DNA of 27,662 bases. Origin: JAGQUL01 sp039811765. Lineage in GTDB: Bacteria > Actinomycetota > Thermoleophilia > Gaiellales > SKUG01. Below the pieces are notes generated by a model. It searched no databases, was not told where the DNA came from, and saw only the letters and a program-made list of their open reading frames with translations. This document shows, in pieces, positions 6,938-14,904 of this stretch (within the stretch, counting starts at the first letter, position 1; every line of letters begins with the position of its first letter). Position numbers and translations under genes: made by a program. The stretch covers positions 1 to 27,662 of the forward strand of contig JBDHZF010000022.1 in assembly GCA_039811765.1 (NCBI GenBank). The letters are read 5' to 3'.

Positions 6938-9338
6938 CCAGCGCAGCGTGATCGATGGCGGAGCCGGCGAACGCGTTCGCGCTCGTGTCCATCAGGTCGC
7001 AGAACGCGTCCACCACCGCGGGATCAAACTGCGTGCCGGCGCCGTCGCGCAAGCGCCGCAGCGCCTCGTGGTCGGGCAATGCTTGGCGATACGGCCGATC
7101 GCTCGTCATGGCGTGCCATGAGTCGCACACGAAGATGATGCGAGCGCCGAGTGGAATCTCCTCGCCCTTGAGCTGGTGCGGATACCCCGCGCCGTCCCAA
7201 CGTTCGTGCTCGTGCAGCACGAGCGGGCGCACGCCCTGCAGGAACTCAACGTCGGCGATGATGCGTTCGCCGATCACGGTGTGTTCCTTCATCACCTCGA
7301 ATTCCTCGTCGGTGAGCGGCCCGGGCTTGGACAAGATCTCCGTTGGCACGCCGATCTTGCCGATGTCATGCAGCAGCGCGCCGAGCTTGAGGTCGCGGAT
7401 CTCGTCCTCGCGCATCCCGAGCCGTCGGCCGACGTCGGCGCTCATGTCCGTGATCGAGCGCGCATGGTCGAGCGTGTATGCGTCCTTGGCTTCGAGCGCG
7501 GAGCTGAGCGCTTCCACCGTCTCGAAGTAGCTGCGTTCCAGCGAGGCGAACAACTCGGCTTGCTCGATCGTCCCGCCGAGCTGGTCGGCGATCGTTTCGA
7601 GCATGTGCAAGTCGTCCTCGCCGAGCATGTCGGGATCGCGTTCATACACGGCGATCGCGCCGATCACCATGCGATCGCGGCCAGTGATGGGGACGAGGAT
7701 GCGGCCGCGGCAGCCAGCCGGCGCGTCCGTGTCGTCGGCGTCGTCGGCGCGCTGGTCGCCCTCCAAATCGCCCATCACCGCAACGTACGGACGCCCCGTG
7801 CGGACGCATTCGCGGATCGCGTCGGTGCAACACGGCGAGGACTCGCCGGAGCCGCATTGCAGATCGTCGCCGTTTGCCGCCGGGCGCTCGCCGTTGGACG
7901 CGACGATGCGCACGTCGAGCTCGTCGTCGGTGCTTTCACCGCGTGTGGACATGCCGTCGCAGCGCGTTGCGGCACCGGTGAGCGCGATCGTCACGCGGCC
8001 GAATCCGAACCCTTCGTGCAGCTCGCGCGCGGCGATGCGCGCAACCGCCTCCGGGTCGCGTTGCCCGGTGAGGCTGCGAGCGAGCTTGGGCGTGCACGCC
8101 AGGTGGCGGCTTCGCTTGCGAATCGATCGGATCATGCGCGTGCGTTCGATGGCGCTGGATGCTTGGCGTCCAACCGCCGCCAGCACATTGGTCGTGCCTT
8201 CTTCGAGTTGTTGCGCGGGCGCGTCGAGCACGATCATGCCGACGAGGCCGTTCGCGTCGCGAAGGCCTTCGATCACGACGCTGCCGGCGAACCCAAGACG
8301 CTCGAACACGATCGCGCTGGAGTCGTCGATGTCGTCGACGTCCACCGTGAATGGTCGCGCGCCCGCGTGATGCGCGAGCTCGGCGAGACGCGATCGCAGT
8401 CGAATGGTTCCGGCGCCGCTGGCGACGACTCGTTCGATGCCGGTGGCGGCGAGCAAGCGCAGGCGTCCAGCGTCGAGCGCGAAGAGCGCGCCGCGATCCG
8501 TGTGCACCGCGTCGCATGCTTGCTCCACGTGGTCGACAAGGCGATCGCGTTGCTTGCTTTCTGCGGCGACGTGCACGCTGCGCAGCAGCAGCTCGTTGTC
8601 GCGCGCTCGCTGCTGTTCGCGGTCCACGACGATCGACTTGCCGATCGCGACCGCGCCGAGCGCGGCGAACGCGCCAACCAATCCGTCGTCACCCGCCGCG
8701 TTCAATTCGCGCGCGCCTGCATAGCGGCGCAGCACGATGCCGTGGAACTCCTCGCCGGACCACATTGGCGCCAGCACGAGCGCATGCGATCCGCCGCGTT
8801 GCGCGACCTGGTCTGGAAGCGGGCACGTGGGCGCGTTGACGTCCGGCACGCGCAGCGTTCGACGATCGGCAAGCGGCGCGAGCAACGCGCGCGCCTGCGC
8901 GGGCGTGAGGTTGATCTGGCTGCCCCACGCCGGCGACCAGAGCGCGCGCTCGGAGCTGTTCCAAACAAAGACTTCCAAGCCTGCGCTCTGCGCGCTCGCC
9001 GCGAGCGCCTCGATCGTGCCGCGCGAACCCGCGCCTTCCGACCCGATCTGGCGAACTGCGAGCATCAGCTGACGCGTGACGAGCGCTTCCCGCCGCGCCG
9101 CGCCGATCGCGCCGCGCGTCATGCGCGCGACGCTGCGATGCAGCAGCAGAAATCCTGCGATCGAGAGCCCGGTCACCAGCAAGGGCGCGATCACGCCAAC
9201 GCCGAAGACGTGCCACAGCCATGCGACGAGCACGAGGTTGATCGCCACGAGCGCGCCAGCGGCGAGAATTCGTCCCGCGTGCTGTTCGAGACGCGCAAGG
9301 TGCACGTCGGACGGCGTCGTCGGATCGGAGTCGGTCAC
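6921..9338 (-). CDS. Membrane-anchored GAF / HD-GYP phosphodiesterase
   Basis: 805 residues from GTG 9338 (GGGAG 9 nt upstream). The N-terminus has two membrane helices (~residues 18-65, including LVAINLVLVAWLWHVFGVGV). The middle ~500 residues contain repeated GAF-like folds ending in motifs such as HALVLAPMWSGEEFHGIVL and GRILVPITGRDRMVIGAIAVYERD. The C-terminal ~200 residues are an HD-GYP domain: LLHDIGKIGVP with the HD pair at 657-658, then HERWDGAGYP with GAGYP at 716-720. HD-GYP enzymes hydrolyse cyclic-di-GMP. All metal-binding motifs look intact, so it should be active. No GGDEF or EAL domain is present. It probably senses a ligand or redox signal through its GAF domains and lowers cyclic-di-GMP. 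Its 3' end overlaps the receiver gene by 17 bp. Confidence 0.92.
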   Translation of the reverse strand: MTDSDPTTPSDVHLARLEQHAGRILAAGALVAINLVLVAWLWHVFGVGVIAPLLVTGLSIAGFLLLHRSVARMTRGAIGAARREALVTRQLMLAVRQIGSEGAGSRGTIEALAASAQSAGLEVFVWNSSERALWSPAWGSQINLTPAQARALLAPLADRRTLRVPDVNAPTCPLPDQVAQRGGSHALVLAPMWSGEEFHGIVLRRYAGARELNAAGDDGLVGAFAALGAVAIGKSIVVDREQQRARDNELLLRSVHVAAESKQRDRLVDHVEQACDAVHTDRGALFALDAGRLRLLAATGIERVVASGAGTIRLRSRLAELAHHAGARPFTVDVDDIDDSSAIVFERLGFAGSVVIEGLRDANGLVGMIVLDAPAQQLEEGTTNVLAAVGRQASSAIERTRMIRSIRKRSRHLACTPKLARSLTGQRDPEAVARIAARELHEGFGFGRVTIALTGAATRCDGMSTRGESTDDELDVRIVASNGERPAANGDDLQCGSGESSPCCTDAIRECVRTGRPYVAVMGDLEGDQRADDADDTDAPAGCRGRILVPITGRDRMVIGAIAVYERDPDMLGEDDLHMLETIADQLGGTIEQAELFASLERSYFETVEALSSALEAKDAYTLDHARSITDMSADVGRRLGMREDEIRDLKLGALLHDIGKIGVPTEILSKPGPLTDEEFEVMKEHTVIGERIIADVEFLQGVRPLVLHEHERWDGAGYPHQLKGEEIPLGARIIFVCDSWHAMTSDRPYRQALPDHEALRRLRDGAGTQFDPAVVDAFCDLMDTSANAFAGSAIDHAALVTGPN

Positions 9339-9425
9339 GCAGTCGAGCTCCCAGGCGGCATGGACACACTCGTGCCGCGACCCGTGATCGTCGCGTCGTC
9401 GGCACTTGGTGGTGGTTCCCCGGGT

Positions 9426-9445
9426 CTCGGGAAGGAAAACCCGAG
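9426..9445 (-). terminator. Possible hairpin at the end of the gltX remnant
   Basis: CTCGGG (9426-9431) pairs with CCCGAG (9440-9445), with an 8-base loop, directly after the TAG stop of the minus-strand gltX fragment. There is no U-run after it on the minus strand, so intrinsic termination is doubtful. The rest of the short gap 9339-9445 shows nothing else. Confidence 0.25.
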
Positions 9446-10075
9446 CTACCGTCGTACTCCGCGCGCGGTCATGCGTTCGCGAGCGTGGCCGTGGCGCGAT
9501 CGTCGTCGGCGGGCAACCAGTCGCGACGCCATGCCTCGTATCCGTCTGCCCATTCTTCGAGAGTCGCCGAGCACCAAGTCGTGCACGACACTCGATCCGG
9601 CGTCCGGACAGCGAACGCGGATCGTGTGCTGCACGTCGGGCGACACGTACATGCGCGAGCGGCAACGGCCCGAGTAGACGAATGGTCGCTTGTCGGCTTG
9701 CGCCTGCGCGCGCTCGGCGTCGAGCTGCTCCTTGGTGCAGTCGCAGCGGTACGCGAGTCCGCGATCGAGCATGCCTGCGAGCACGTCGCGATAGCGATCG
9801 CCGCGCTGCGACTGGAAGTACGGCGCGTGCGGGCCGTCCACGCCCGGCCCTTCGTCCCAGTCGAGGCCGAGCCAGCGGAACACGCGCGACGCCTGATCCA
9901 CGTTCTCCGGCGTGGAGCGCTCGGTGTCGGTGTCCTCGATGCGCAGCACGTGCGTCCCGTCGCCGCCATGGTGACGCGCGTAGAGTCGGTTGTAGAGCGC
10001 CGACCTGGCGCTGCCCAAGTGCAGCGTGCCGGTTGGGCTGGGGGCGAATCGCACTCGAACGGGCGTCGTGCTCAT
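9446..10075 (-). pseudogene. gltX: Truncated glutamyl-tRNA synthetase (catalytic N-terminal fragment)
   Basis: The first ~155 residues are clearly class I glutamyl-tRNA synthetase: VRVRFAPSPTGTLHLGSAR (HIGH region), LRIEDTDTERS, WLGLDWDEGP, and a Cys pair with later Cys (CDC, SGRC) like the zinc site of GluRS and GluQ-RS. After VVHDLVLG homology stops and the frame runs into arginine-rich sequence to a TAG. The KMSKS loop and anticodon-binding domain are missing (full-length GltX is ~470-490 residues, GluQ-RS ~300). In another minus-strand frame at 9469-9561 the text LEEWADGYEAWRRDWLP ending in a TGA looks like genuine protein. This suggests a deletion that joined the 5' part of gltX out of frame to the 3' end of another gene. 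The start could also be TTG 10084. It cannot charge tRNA as written, so an intact gltX is expected elsewhere. Confidence 0.75.
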
Positions 10076-10093
10076 GCCGCCCAACCCATCGGC

Positions 10094-10441
10094 TCAATAG
10101 GCCTTCTTGCTCGACAGCTCGCCATCGACGAAACAAAACTGGAACGCGGAACCTTGGCTGCTGCGGCGATACGTGAGACACGACATCTTCTTGTTCTCGC
10201 CCGCGATCGTCACGTCGCTGTCGTTCACGAAATCCGGTTTCCCGAGCTCGTCCTCCACGTCCTCGCGAGCATCGCCGGTTTCAACCGAGTCGAACTGCGA
10301 TTGCGTGACGGACGACACGTCCGATTGCGCCGACGCGTCGCGCTTCTTGGTGTCCGACGAATCGCCACAGCCGCCAACAACCAGCGCCAAGGCCGCCGAC
10401 GCAACCAGCGTCTTGACGAATCGACGTTTCCGAACGGACAT
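10094..10441 (-). CDS. Small secreted lipoprotein, BamE/SmpA-OmlA-like
   Basis: 115 residues; ATG 10441 has AGGAGG 5 nt upstream. A lipoprotein signal peptide is plain: MSVRKRRFVK, a hydrophobic run, then lipobox LVVGGC with Cys at ~25. A short polar linker is followed by ~75 residues resembling the SmpA/OmlA (BamE) fold: SVETGDAREDVEDELGKPDF, then a strand with a conserved-looking Cys pair (CLTYRRSS and FCFVDGEL). In Gram-positives such lipoproteins are anchored to the outer face of the cytoplasmic membrane; their function is unknown. The two cysteines could form a disulfide. It is transcribed divergently from nfo across a 130-bp gap. Confidence 0.82.
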   Translation of the reverse strand: MSVRKRRFVKTLVASAALALVVGGCGDSSDTKKRDASAQSDVSSVTQSQFDSVETGDAREDVEDELGKPDFVNDSDVTIAGENKKMSCLTYRRSSQGSAFQFCFVDGELSSKKAY

Positions 10442-10552
10442 GGCGACCTCCTGTCGAAGCGCGGGCGATTGTCGCACACGACCGCTGTGATCCCCAGTGA
10501 CCCGACGGTTACGCGCCGTTTCATTCGAGGCGACGACAACACCGGCGCGAGC

Positions 10553-10570
10553 GTTGGATTAGGGTCCAAC
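10553..10570 (+). promoter_or_regulatory. Inverted repeat and -10-like box directly before nfo
   Basis: GTTGGA (10553-10558) and TCCAAC (10565-10570) form a perfect 6-bp inverted repeat around TTAGGG, ending two bases before the nfo ATG. TAGGGT (10560-10565) fits the actinobacterial -10 TANNNT. If it is used, transcription would start at or near the A of the ATG, giving a leaderless mRNA. No Shine-Dalgarno sequence is visible before this ATG, which agrees with that reading. A repressor operator is an alternative. Confidence 0.4.
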
Positions 10571-10571
10571 C

Positions 10572-11459
10572 ATGTTCTTCGGCGCGCATCTCTCATCCAG
10601 CGGCGGCATCGACAAGGCGGTCGAACGTGCGGTGGCGATCGGCGCGGACGCCGTGCAGGTGTTCGTGCAGAGCCCGCGCATGTGGCGACCCGTCAACCAC
10701 AAAGACGAGAACGTCGCGCGCTTTCGCGAGCTGCGCGCGCAGCATCTGCAGGGCGCGGTGGCGCACGCGATCTACCTGATCAACGTGGCGAGCGACGATC
10801 CGGAATTGTGGGAGAAGAGCGCCGCCGCGCTCGACAACACGATGGTGCAAGGCGCGAGGCTCGGGCTCGACGCGGTGATCTTCCATCCCGGTTCGCACAA
10901 GGGCGCAACCGACACGATCGACGCCTGCAACGAACGCATCGCAAAGGCGTGCCTGCGAGCAATCGCAGCGGGCGAGTCCGAAGCGGTTCGGTCGGGCACG
11001 GCGTGCCCCTCGCTGCTGCTCGAGAACACTGCGGGGGCCGGCGGCACGATCGGGCGCGACGTGGCCGAACTCGCGCAGATCATCCACGCCGCCGACGACC
11101 ACGACCGGTTGGGCGTGTGCATCGACAGCTGCCATTGGTGGGCGAGCGGAGTCGACGTGAGCGACCGCGCGGCGCTCGACGCGAAGCTCACCGAACTCGA
11201 CGACGCGATCGGGCTGCACCGCCTGCGCGCGCTGCATCTGAACGATTCGAAGACGCCGCTCGGCTCCAACCGAGATCGTCACGACAACATCGGCGACGGC
11301 CTCATGGGCGACGGGCTGGGCACGTTTCTCGCGCACCCCGCGTTCGAGCAGCTCGGCGCCTACTTGGAAGTTCCCGGCGACGGCGACGGTCCGCGCGCCG
11401 CGGATCTCGACGCCGCACGAGCGACGCGCGCACGCGCTCTGAAGCAGCAACAGAAGTAG
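10572..11459 (+). CDS. nfo: Endonuclease IV (AP endonuclease)
   Basis: 295 residues, normal size for Nfo. It cleaves DNA 5' of abasic sites and some oxidised bases in base-excision repair, using three zinc ions. The start MFFGAHLSSSGG is canonical. All expected metal ligands can be placed: H65 (AHAIY), H105 (IFHPGSH), E151 (LLENTAG), D185 and H188 (CIDSCH), H222 (LHLND), D235 and H237 (NRDRH), E266 (YLEVPG). The C-terminus is rich in Ala and Arg and ends in KQQQK. It has no visible ribosome binding site and may be leaderless. It stands alone, with a gene-poor stretch of 470 bp downstream. Confidence 0.95.
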   Translation: MFFGAHLSSSGGIDKAVERAVAIGADAVQVFVQSPRMWRPVNHKDENVARFRELRAQHLQGAVAHAIYLINVASDDPELWEKSAAALDNTMVQGARLGLDAVIFHPGSHKGATDTIDACNERIAKACLRAIAAGESEAVRSGTACPSLLLENTAGAGGTIGRDVAELAQIIHAADDHDRLGVCIDSCHWWASGVDVSDRAALDAKLTELDDAIGLHRLRALHLNDSKTPLGSNRDRHDNIGDGLMGDGLGTFLAHPAFEQLGAYLEVPGDGDGPRAADLDAARATRARALKQQQK

Positions 11460-11540
11460 CGCGTCGACGTATTCGTCATTGTCGCGATGCGGGCCGACCG
11501 CACACGCACACCACGTCGAAAACATGCGATGAGCAACGGA

Positions 11541-11604
11541 TTCGTCGTCTGGCGCCGGCAAACACGTGCAAAACACGGACTTGCCGGCACAAGTCAGGCA
11601 CCGC
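11541..11604 (+). repeat. Intergenic hairpin repeat, copy A
   Basis: Shares a run of conserved blocks with 14905-14969: TTCGTCGTC, then GCCGGCAAACACG, then TTGCCGGCAC (TTTACCGGCAC in copy B), then AAGCACCGC-like GGCACCGC. The arms GCCGGCAA (11553-11560) and TTGCCGGC (11581-11588) are perfectly complementary and form a stem. It lies about 80 bp after the nfo stop. Copy B lies at a similar distance after the ABC ATPase stop. Confidence 0.6.
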
Positions 11605-11766
11605 GTCCGACATCCGGCACCAACACGGCGCAATGCCGGACATGGTGAACGCGCACCAGCTACCAAACAGAACCACGCACGAGAGACGAGATCGAGAAGC
11701 ACAGGCTCGGCGAGCAAGCCAAAGCCGCGAGCGCGAGGCGCTCACGGCCGAGCGGCGATCCTTGCT

Positions 11767-11854
11767 GAAAAATACTGACGGCGGTGTCGCGCTCCCCGGG
11801 CAATGACTTCGGACCAACGTCGCCATGCAATCTGGGAGTGCGACCACCGCCGTC
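11767..11854 (-). terminator. Long stem-loop with U-tract on the minus strand
   Basis: GACGGCGGTG TCGCGCTCCC (11777-11796) pairs with GGGAGTGCGA (11834-11843) and CACCGCCGTC (11845-11854). This gives a 20-bp stem with one G-T wobble and one bulged C, and a 37-base loop. On the minus strand the stem is followed by AGTATTTTTC (11776-11767), so it can serve as an intrinsic terminator for the FtsX-like gene that ends at 11930. The stem is much longer than a usual terminator. Confidence 0.6.
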
Positions 11855-11929
11855 GGGGTCACGTGGCGAGCGCCACCGACCCGGGTCGAGGCAACGCAGC
11901 GGCTGCCTCGCCCTGATCCGGGCGCTCGT

Positions 11930-12664
11930 TCAGCAAGCCACCGGAGGCGGTCGCGACAGGATGTCGCAACCGAGCAGGTCCCGAATCGTTCGCGTCGCGC
12001 TGTCGGCCACTCGACGCCGCGCGCAGCGGCATGGGCGCGCAGTTCGCCGCCGCATCATTCGCGCGAACGCGAGTTCGAGCACGTGAATCGCCCGCATGCC
12101 GACGAGGCTCACGGACGCGACGAGCATTCCCGCGAGCACGCATACGCCGAAGATCGACGCCAATGGCAGCAGACTTCGCCAGCTTGCGTACTCCATGCCC
12201 AAGCCAAGGCCGCCGAGCCAACGCTCGACGCTGGATTGCAGCAGCCAGATACCGAGGAGCAGGCCCGCGAAGGCGGACGTGCGCAGCACGAACGCGTCGA
12301 TCAAGGATGTGCCGGTCAGCCGTTCGTACACGACCTCGCGCGAACTGCGGCGGCACGCGTTGCTGAGGCTCACGCTCTGCCGCAGTCGCCGCTGCTCGGA
12401 CGCGACGAACGCGATGATCGACACGAGCGCGATCGAGGCGACGAGCAATTGCCCGAACGTGAGCGGCAGCTGCGCGTCGGCAACCTGCTGCAAGTGGCGA
12501 TAGCGCGAATCGTCCACCTTGTAGAACAGAAAGAAGTCCTCGCGGAAGTAGGCGACCAAACGCTGCACGACGAGCGATCCGACGGCAACGGACCCGGACA
12601 CCGTCATGGCTTGGGCCATGCGGTATCGGCGGCGCTGGAGACTGCTACGTCGGGATTCAGGCAT
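11930..12664 (-). CDS. FtsX-like membrane permease domain protein, no partner ATPase
   Basis: 244 residues from ATG 12664 (ATG 12619 possible; neither has a strong ribosome binding site). Three hydrophobic helices are clear: LLVASIALVSIIAFVASEQ, VLRTSAFAGLLLGIWLLQSS and LLPLASIFGVCVLAGMLVASV. The order helix, SSREVVYERLTGTSLIDAFVLRT, helix matches the FtsX core, where the true FtsX in this window has RREIEVMKLVGASNGFVRMPF between the same helices. An N-terminal helix near MAQAMTVSGSVAVGSLVVQRLV is weaker. The extracytoplasmic loop is short compared with FtsX, and the tail ends in Arg- and Cys-rich sequence. Codon pattern outside the membrane core is ordinary. It is divergent from the ABC ATPase at 12891, which belongs to another ABC family. 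It is probably a diverged or decaying FtsX/MacB-type permease. Confidence 0.65.
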   Translation of the reverse strand: MPESRRSSLQRRRYRMAQAMTVSGSVAVGSLVVQRLVAYFREDFFLFYKVDDSRYRHLQQVADAQLPLTFGQLLVASIALVSIIAFVASEQRRLRQSVSLSNACRRSSREVVYERLTGTSLIDAFVLRTSAFAGLLLGIWLLQSSVERWLGGLGLGMEYASWRSLLPLASIFGVCVLAGMLVASVSLVGMRAIHVLELAFARMMRRRTARPCRCARRRVADSATRTIRDLLGCDILSRPPPVAC

Positions 12665-12890
12665 GGGCTTCGATCTGGGCACGCCGGCGGGCGGTGCTGG
12701 GGCCCGCACTCGCCGATCGCTCGTTCGATATCGGCACGATCGCGTCCCCACTGAAGGACGAGTTTGCAAATTCGCCTTCTCGCTATGGATGACGGCACCC
12801 GCAGGTGGAACGAAGGCCCCTCGGAACGCGACAGACAGACGAGGAGTGGTCGCGCGATGCCGCGGGGCGCACAGCACGGGGGAACACCAG

Positions 12891-14816
12891 ATGGCCGAAA
12901 TCCGGCTCACAGCAGTGAACAAGGTCTATCCGGGCGGCACGCATGCCGTGCACGACGTGGACCTGCACATCGCCGATGGCGAGTTCATGATCATGGTCGG
13001 CCCGTCGGGGTGCGCGAAATCCACCATCCTGCGCATGATCGCGGGCTTGGAGACCCCGACCGGCGGCACCGTGGAGATCGGCGGCCGCGTGGTGAACGAC
13101 GTCGCGCCGAAGGACCGCGACATCGCGATGGTGTTCCAAAGCTACGCGCTGTATCCGCACATGACGGTGCGCGAGAACATGGCATTCGGCTTGAAACTCC
13201 GTCGCATGCCGCAGCAGGAGATCGACCAGCGCGTGGCCGACGCCGCTCGGATTCTCGGACTGGAACCGCTGCTCGACCGGTTGCCGAAGGCGATGAGCGG
13301 CGGTCAGCGCCAGCGCGTTGCGATGGGCCGCGCGATCGTGCGCGAACCACAGGCGTTCTTGATGGACGAGCCACTGTCGAACCTCGACGCGAAGCTGCGC
13401 GTGCAGATGCGCACGGAGATCGCGAAGCTGCATCAGCGACTTGGCACCACCACCGTGTACGTGACCCACGACCAAGTAGAGGCGATGACGCTCGGCCAGC
13501 GCATCTGCATCCTGCGCAGAGGCGTCGTGCAGCAAGTGGACACGCCGTTTCAGGTGTACCAGAACCCCGCGAACGTGTTCGTGGGCGGATTCATCGGCAG
13601 CCCTGGCATGAACTTCCTGGACGGGCACTTGCTGCTGCACGACGGCGTGCTGCACCTGCAACTCGGCGACCGCGTGCTGCCGCTGCCCGCGAGCGTGTCG
13701 AGCAGGCTCGTGGCGAGCACGGACGTGCACGGCAAAGGCGTGATCGTGGGCGTGCGTCCGGAGCACCTCGCGTTGACGACGGATTCCGATCCGAACGCAA
13801 TCCCGGTGACGGTCGAGTTGACGGAAGCGATGGGCGCGGAGGTCTACGCGTACTTCACGGCGGCGGTGGCCAGCCCGGATCTTTCTGCGCTCAGCGACAC
13901 ACAGGCGACATCGGACACGTTCGTCGCGCGCCTGGGCGCGGGCACGGAAACTCGCAGCGGCGAGCAGATCATGCTGCGTCCGGATCTCGACGAGGTGCAC
14001 CTGTTCGATCCGGCGACGATGCTCACGCTGCTCGCGCCTGCCGACGAGGCGGACGTGCGAGCGCGCCAGTCGGGCGCCGCGATCGCGATCGCGGGCGGCA
14101 CGGCCAGCCACATGCCGTCGCCGCCAATTGCCGCGCCTGCCACGGCTTTGGTGCAACCGGTGATCCATCTTCACCAGACCTTCGTCGGGGGAGACGGTTC
14201 GCCTGTGGTCGGCACGATCGCCGATCCCGACCCGCAACGGATCGCCGCGGTGTTCGACCAACCCGCAATCGCTTCGCCGGCGATTGCCATCGAACCGCTC
14301 GTCGCGAGCGCCGCGGCAGCTGGCTCACACGGCATGCCTCGCCCCTCGTTCGCCACCCGGGTGGGCGGTGGCACGCCGCTCGATCCGGCGTTCGCGATCG
14401 CGCCGCTCGCGACGGCGACCTCGGAACCGGCGCCGAACCCGGCACCTGCGCTCGAACCCGAGCGCGCGACTTCCGAACCCCCTCCGACGAAACCGGCGCG
14501 ACGCGGGTTCGCGCCGCGCGTGATCGGCGGCTCGAGCGAGGAACCGGCCGCTCCGACCAGGACCGAGGCAACCCCACGGGTGGCGATCGACCCGGCCGAA
14601 CTCGACGACGCGCTCGGAACCATCGAGCAGATTCGGGACAAAGCAACCAGCGCGCCTGTGGACACGAAACCGCCCACGGCCGCGTCGTTCCGCGATGCCT
14701 TGGCACGCATCCGTGGCGCTGGCACGCAGGAAACGTCGCCCGCACAGGGACCGTCCCTTCGTTCGATCGTTCCGCCACCGCTGCAGCTCGGTGACGTCGA
14801 CTCCGAACCCATCTGA
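12891..14816 (+). CDS. UgpC/MsiK-type ABC transporter ATPase with long C-terminal tail
   Basis: 641 residues; ATG 12891 has GGGGGA ~7 nt upstream. Residues 1-~370 are a carbohydrate-importer ATPase: Walker A GPSGCAKST (37-45), Q-loop Q83, signature MSGGQ (135-139), Walker B LMDEPLSNLDAKLR (157-170), H-loop H193, and a TOBE/OB regulatory domain with VGVRPEHLAL. In this family Walker A normally reads GPSGCGKST; here the Gly before Lys is Ala42. The last ~250 residues are low-complexity (Pro, Ala, Thr, Glu rich), with two look-alike patches, FATRVGGG and FAPRVIGG. UgpC/MsiK proteins usually stop near 370-380. No permease or binding protein is adjacent, as for MsiK, which serves several sugar importers. 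The tail may localise or regulate the ATPase. Confidence 0.85.
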   Translation: MAEIRLTAVNKVYPGGTHAVHDVDLHIADGEFMIMVGPSGCAKSTILRMIAGLETPTGGTVEIGGRVVNDVAPKDRDIAMVFQSYALYPHMTVRENMAFGLKLRRMPQQEIDQRVADAARILGLEPLLDRLPKAMSGGQRQRVAMGRAIVREPQAFLMDEPLSNLDAKLRVQMRTEIAKLHQRLGTTTVYVTHDQVEAMTLGQRICILRRGVVQQVDTPFQVYQNPANVFVGGFIGSPGMNFLDGHLLLHDGVLHLQLGDRVLPLPASVSSRLVASTDVHGKGVIVGVRPEHLALTTDSDPNAIPVTVELTEAMGAEVYAYFTAAVASPDLSALSDTQATSDTFVARLGAGTETRSGEQIMLRPDLDEVHLFDPATMLTLLAPADEADVRARQSGAAIAIAGGTASHMPSPPIAAPATALVQPVIHLHQTFVGGDGSPVVGTIADPDPQRIAAVFDQPAIASPAIAIEPLVASAAAAGSHGMPRPSFATRVGGGTPLDPAFAIAPLATATSEPAPNPAPALEPERATSEPPPTKPARRGFAPRVIGGSSEEPAAPTRTEATPRVAIDPAELDDALGTIEQIRDKATSAPVDTKPPTAASFRDALARIRGAGTQETSPAQGPSLRSIVPPPLQLGDVDSEPI

Positions 14817-14904
14817 CTTTATGTGCCGCGAAGGCGCCCCGCGGTGGACGCCGCTTGACTCTCAGCGGGTTCGTGAGACGAATTCCGCGTCGCGCCGCGA
14901 ACCG

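Larger units (their letters stand above)
11460..11929. other. Gene-poor stretch between nfo and the FtsX-like gene
   Basis: A 470-bp stretch with no convincing gene. It contains copy A of a hairpin repeat (11541-11604) and a long stem-loop (11777-11854) that can end the minus-strand FtsX-like transcript. A plus-strand frame from ATG 11633 to TGA 11806 (57 residues, very rich in Arg and Glu) lacks a ribosome binding site and runs into the stem-loop, so I do not call it a gene. Confidence 0.6.

Noticed and set aside
11541..11604. Repeat element as a cyclic-di-GMP riboswitch (GGCAAAC-like sequence)
   Set aside because: Only a short string agrees; the rest of the conserved riboswitch core and a suitable downstream gene are lacking in both copies.
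11633..11806. 57-codon plus-strand frame rich in Arg and Glu
   Set aside because: No ribosome binding site, low-complexity product, and its end falls inside the long stem-loop.
12763..12770. 8-bp palindrome TTTGCAAA before the ABC ATPase gene
   Set aside because: Too short on its own to support an operator, and -35/-10 spacing with the nearby TATGGA is wrong.
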